From: Rhodopirellula sp.
Lineage (GTDB): Bacteria; Planctomycetota; Planctomycetia; Pirellulales; Pirellulaceae
Direction of reading: 5' to 3'
NCBI GenBank assembly: GCA_002712845.1
Contig: PAUV01000036.1
Coordinates: 31,099-40,094 of the forward strand
DNA: 8,996 bases
Shown in pieces: positions 6,362-8,996 of this stretch. Numbering within the stretch: position 1 is the stretch's first letter; each line of letters starts with the position of its first letter. The notes under the pieces are model-generated. The model saw only the letters and a list, made by a program, of their open reading frames with translations, had not been told where the DNA came from and did not search any database. The translations under genes were made by a program, and so were the position numbers.

Positions 6362-8155
6362 ATGTTTCGAAGACTCACACTGCCAGAACGCTTCACAATA
6401 GCGTTGCTTTTTGTTGGCTGCCTGACCATGCATTCTCGGATGGCATTGGGCGTTGAGCCAAGCACTGAACCGAAATCCGAATCCCACATTGGAAAAAAGA
6501 TTTCTCCATTCACGCTGGACAACTGCTACGGCCGTGCTGTTTCCTTGGACACGTTTACTAACAAGAAAGCTATTGTTGTAGCTTTTCTTGGAACCGAATG
6601 CCCATTAGCCAAGCTCTATGGTCCTCGGCTTGAAAAGCTTCAGCAAACCTTCGGCACTGATGACGTTGCAATCATCGGAATCAATTCAAACAAACAGGAC
6701 AGTTTGAGCGAAGTTTTAGCGTACAGTCATCGTCACAAGATCTCATTTCAGATGCTGAAAGACCTCCGCAATAAGGTCGCAGATGCCTTTGCTGCTGAGC
6801 GCACCCCGGAAGTATTTCTGCTCGACTCTACTTTCACCGTACGGTACCACGGCCGAATCGATGACCAGTACTATGTAGGCGGCTCGCGGGCACGCCCCGA
6901 ATCTTCGGAACTGTCAGACGCGATCAAGCAGTTATTGGCAGGAGAGGAAATCACTGTTACTGAAACTCCTGTCGAGGGCTGTCACATTGGCCGCATTAAG
7001 AGCGTCCAGCCTTCAGGTTCAATCACGTTCACAAAACATATTGCGCCAATTTTCAACAACCACTGCATGCGTTGCCATCGGGAAGGCGAAATCGCCCCAT
7101 TCAATCTGACCCATTACGAAGATGTGGTCGGCTGGGAAGACACCATCATGGAAGTCATCGAAGAAGATCGAATGCCACCTTGGTTCGCCAACCCAAAACA
7201 CGGCGAATTTGCTAACGATCCAAGACTGAGTGCCGAACAAAAAGATCTCATCTTCACATGGATTGAAAATGGTATGCCCCAAGGGAATTCAGCTGATTTA
7301 CCAACACCACCCGTATTCATTGAAGGCTGGCAGATAGCAGAACCCGATCAGATCATCACCATGCCCGAGGCATTCCCTGTTCCAGCCGAGGGAACAGTCG
7401 ATTACCGACACTTCGTGATTGATCCGGAATGGAAAGAAGACAAATACATCATTGCCACAGAAGCACGCCCCCAAAATCGCAGTGTCGTTCATCACATTTT
7501 GTTGCACGTAATTCCACCAGAAACTCCACGCAGAAACTACCTGAAGACGCGCGGCCCCATCCTTGCTGGTTACGCTCCTGGTGCGATTCCGCTCACCACT
7601 CCTGAAGGAGTTGCGATCAAAGTCAAGGCCGGCAGTAAATTACTGATCGAAATGCACTACACGCCAAATGGACACGCACAAGAAGATCAAAGCTCTGTTG
7701 GAATTTGCTATGCAAAAGACCCCTCCAAGATCAAACGTGAAATGAAGGGAGATGCTGCAAGTTTCCCTCGTAGGGAGCTGTTCATCGAGCCCAATGATCC
7801 TGACAAGCAAGTGGTTCAAGATTCAAAAATGACGAAGCGGAATGTTGCTTTAGTCAGCATGACCCCCCATATGCATTTAAGAGGAAAATCATTTCGGTAT
7901 GATCTGATTGATTCCAAAACCGGCCATGTCATTGAAACGCTGCTGGACGTGCCAGCCTACGACTTCAACTGGCAATTGAAATACATTCTCAAAAAACCGA
8001 AAGTAATTCGACCGGGTCAATTCATTCGTTGCACCGCTGTCTTTGACAACTCGGCAAACAACCTGGCAAATCCGGATCCCAGTCAACGTGTGACTTGGGG
8101 TCCGCAGAGTGAAGATGAAATGATGATCGGCTTCATGGATTATATTCCGCTGTAG
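6362..8155 (+). CDS. Exported redoxin / cytochrome c / copper type II monooxygenase-like fusion
   Basis: A 597-residue protein in three parts. A signal peptide (hydrophobic core about 11-22, cleavage near 30) sends it across the membrane. Residues about 42-195 form a thioredoxin-fold redoxin domain: TECPLAKLY has Cys80 but no second Cys of a CxxC pair, and TPE (148-150) is the cis-proline loop. A conserved-looking EGC at 207 follows. CMRCH (235-239) is a heme c motif, with Met271 in DRMPPW a candidate axial ligand. Residues about 315-597 resemble the two-copper core of peptidylglycine or dopamine beta-monooxygenase: VHHILLH (His377, His378) and IEMHY (His432) fit the CuH site; PHMHLRG (His503, His505) and EDEMM (Met587) fit the CuM site. 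All six ligands are present, so copper binding is likely. The sequence DNSANNLANPDP is also typical of bacterial relatives. The reaction is unknown: hydroxylation or electron transfer are both open. GAAG eight bases before the ATG may be its ribosome site. Confidence 0.88.
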   Translation: MFRRLTLPERFTIALLFVGCLTMHSRMALGVEPSTEPKSESHIGKKISPFTLDNCYGRAVSLDTFTNKKAIVVAFLGTECPLAKLYGPRLEKLQQTFGTDDVAIIGINSNKQDSLSEVLAYSHRHKISFQMLKDLRNKVADAFAAERTPEVFLLDSTFTVRYHGRIDDQYYVGGSRARPESSELSDAIKQLLAGEEITVTETPVEGCHIGRIKSVQPSGSITFTKHIAPIFNNHCMRCHREGEIAPFNLTHYEDVVGWEDTIMEVIEEDRMPPWFANPKHGEFANDPRLSAEQKDLIFTWIENGMPQGNSADLPTPPVFIEGWQIAEPDQIITMPEAFPVPAEGTVDYRHFVIDPEWKEDKYIIATEARPQNRSVVHHILLHVIPPETPRRNYLKTRGPILAGYAPGAIPLTTPEGVAIKVKAGSKLLIEMHYTPNGHAQEDQSSVGICYAKDPSKIKREMKGDAASFPRRELFIEPNDPDKQVVQDSKMTKRNVALVSMTPHMHLRGKSFRYDLIDSKTGHVIETLLDVPAYDFNWQLKYILKKPKVIRPGQFIRCTAVFDNSANNLANPDPSQRVTWGPQSEDEMMIGFMDYIPL

Positions 8156-8279
8156 GCCAAAAAAACGCAGTTTGGAGTCGATTCTCAATCGGTGTGACCG
8201 CCGGACCACAGACCGCTCATCGTGGCGTTTCCATCACTGCGTTTAACATTACTGCATCTACCGACCCAAGGAATGCTAC
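8156..8279. other. Short gap between the fusion gene and the membrane protein gene
   Basis: An A-run begins four bases after the stop (about 8159-8165); on the plus strand this is not a terminator tail. No palindrome, strong promoter or small gene is evident. CAGACCG at about 8208-8214 is a partial match to the palindrome upstream of the response regulator, within chance expectation. Confidence 0.4.
8268..8273 (+). promoter_or_regulatory. Ribosome binding site for the DUF502-type gene
   Basis: AAGGAA, six bases before the ATG at 8280, is a good Shine-Dalgarno match and fixes this start. Confidence 0.7.
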
Positions 8280-8987
8280 ATGATCGTTAAAAATTCAAAA
8301 CGTTTCATCAACTTCTTGAAGACAACGGCGATCGGCGGGCTACTGTTTTTGTTGCCTCTAATAGTGTTGGGTGCATTAGTTGGACAAATTGCCCCGATTG
8401 TCGTGTCAGTCGCATCGGCACTCAACAAGTACATCCCCGTTAAAACACCGACCGGGATCGCTATTCTTGTCGCACTTTCCATCGCCCTCATCCTGCTGCT
8501 CTGTTTCGCCGCCGGTATGTTTGCACGCTGGTCGCTTGGAAGAAAGATATCAACAGCATTCGAGAAAAAGCTCGCGCTCTTCTTCCCACGCTACTCGATC
8601 CTCAAGGATCAGATGGCCGATACGATCGGGGGCAATGAAACAAGGCCTCAAATGAAGCCCGTCCTTGTGGTGCTTGACGAGTACCAACGCATTGCCTTTG
8701 AAACAGAACGCGATGAAAGGCTGGGCTTGGCCACGATCTTTTTACCTGGTTCACCTGATCCATGGTCGGGCAAAGTGGTGATGATGAAACTTGATCGCGT
8801 CACCCGTTTGGATGCAGACTTTGGACATGCCGCCGCGACTTGCGAACAAGTGGGGCGAGGATCGATTGTAATGGCGAGCCAACTGCCCAAGTCGTCTCCG
8901 AACGCCAATAACCCAGAGCCAAACAGTAACCCAGAGCCAAACAGTAACCCAGAGCCAAACAGCAACCCAGAGTCAGCCCAAACCTGA
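8280..8987 (+). CDS. DUF502-type two-helix membrane protein with repetitive C-terminal tail
   Basis: A 235-residue protein of unknown function. Two strongly hydrophobic helices lie at about 15-40 (IGGLLFLLPLIVLGALVG) and 57-82 (GIAILVALSIALILLLCFAAG), giving a hairpin in the inner membrane. After a basic segment (FARWSLGRK), FFPRYSILKDQMADTI resembles the 'P-x-x-x-x-I-Y-x-x-x-K-Q-x-x-D' region of DUF502 proteins. The soluble part (about 127-198) includes LGLATIFLPGSPDPWSGKVVMMKLDRVTRLD, which fits the family's 'vtvFvPttPnPtsG' pattern. DUF502 membership is judged by eye and the match is moderate. The last 25 residues are low complexity: repeated NPEPNS then NPESAQT, encoded by a tandem DNA repeat, probably a disordered tail not needed for folding. 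The gene has its own good ribosome site and no clear functional link to its neighbours. Confidence 0.8.
   Translation: MIVKNSKRFINFLKTTAIGGLLFLLPLIVLGALVGQIAPIVVSVASALNKYIPVKTPTGIAILVALSIALILLLCFAAGMFARWSLGRKISTAFEKKLALFFPRYSILKDQMADTIGGNETRPQMKPVLVVLDEYQRIAFETERDERLGLATIFLPGSPDPWSGKVVMMKLDRVTRLDADFGHAAATCEQVGRGSIVMASQLPKSSPNANNPEPNSNPEPNSNPEPNSNPESAQT
8910..8975 (+). repeat. 18-base in-frame tandem repeat encoding NPEPNS, 3.7 copies
   Basis: Unit AACCCAGAGCCAAACAGT at 8910-8927 and 8928-8945 is identical. The third copy (8946-8963) differs only in its last base (T to C, silent), and a partial fourth (8964-8975) changes Pro to Ser. Because the unit is a multiple of three, copy-number change would keep the frame. 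Confidence 0.95.
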
Positions 8988-8996
8988 CAGCGGCAG

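Noticed and set aside
8910..8975. CRISPR-like array
   Set aside because: The copies are directly adjacent with no spacers and lie in frame within a protein gene, so this is a simple tandem repeat.

Overview
The window looks like a chromosomal segment from a planctomycete (phylum Planctomycetota, probably class Planctomycetia). The strongest sign is the left-edge gene on the minus strand. It combines a planctomycete-type N-terminal cytochrome domain (CLSCH heme motif), a DUF1549 region (DLIGLPPT, GERWARHWLD, CARCHNHK) and a lectin-like insert, an architecture expanded mainly in this phylum. A secreted redoxin / cytochrome c / copper-monooxygenase-like fusion on the right points the same way. 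I see no transposase, integrase, CRISPR array, rRNA, tRNA or phage gene, and nothing looks clearly horizontally acquired.

Layout from left to right. Positions 1-1550 (minus) hold the partial cytochrome/DUF1549 gene, which runs off the left edge. Positions 1551-2383 are an 833-base gap between diverging genes, with only small repeats and no convincing gene. Positions 2384-3709 (plus) encode a cyclopropane-fatty-acyl-phospholipid synthase family enzyme. Positions 3710-4076 are a gap with two perfect palindromes upstream of the next operon. Positions 4077-4781 and 4778-6232 are a response regulator and a histidine kinase whose ORFs overlap by four bases; both resemble the RstA/RstB pair. Positions 6362-8155 encode the exported redoxin-heme-copper fusion. 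Positions 8280-8987 encode a two-helix DUF502-type membrane protein whose tail is an 18-base tandem repeat (NPEPNS).

How the genes may work together. The regulator and kinase form one translationally coupled unit that should sense a periplasmic signal and act on transcription. The membrane-lipid enzyme lies just upstream on the same strand and the exported redox fusion just downstream, so both are natural candidate targets, but this is inference from position. A 9-base sequence, TCAGACCGG, occurs both upstream of the lipid enzyme gene and inside the 12-base palindrome upstream of the regulator. It is a weak but testable hint of shared control. The most interesting protein is the fusion at 6362-8155. 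It keeps all six residues matching the two copper sites of peptidylglycine monooxygenase, joined to a heme c motif and a redoxin domain, and its substrate is unknown. I do not find clear evidence of an entirely new defence or mobile system here.
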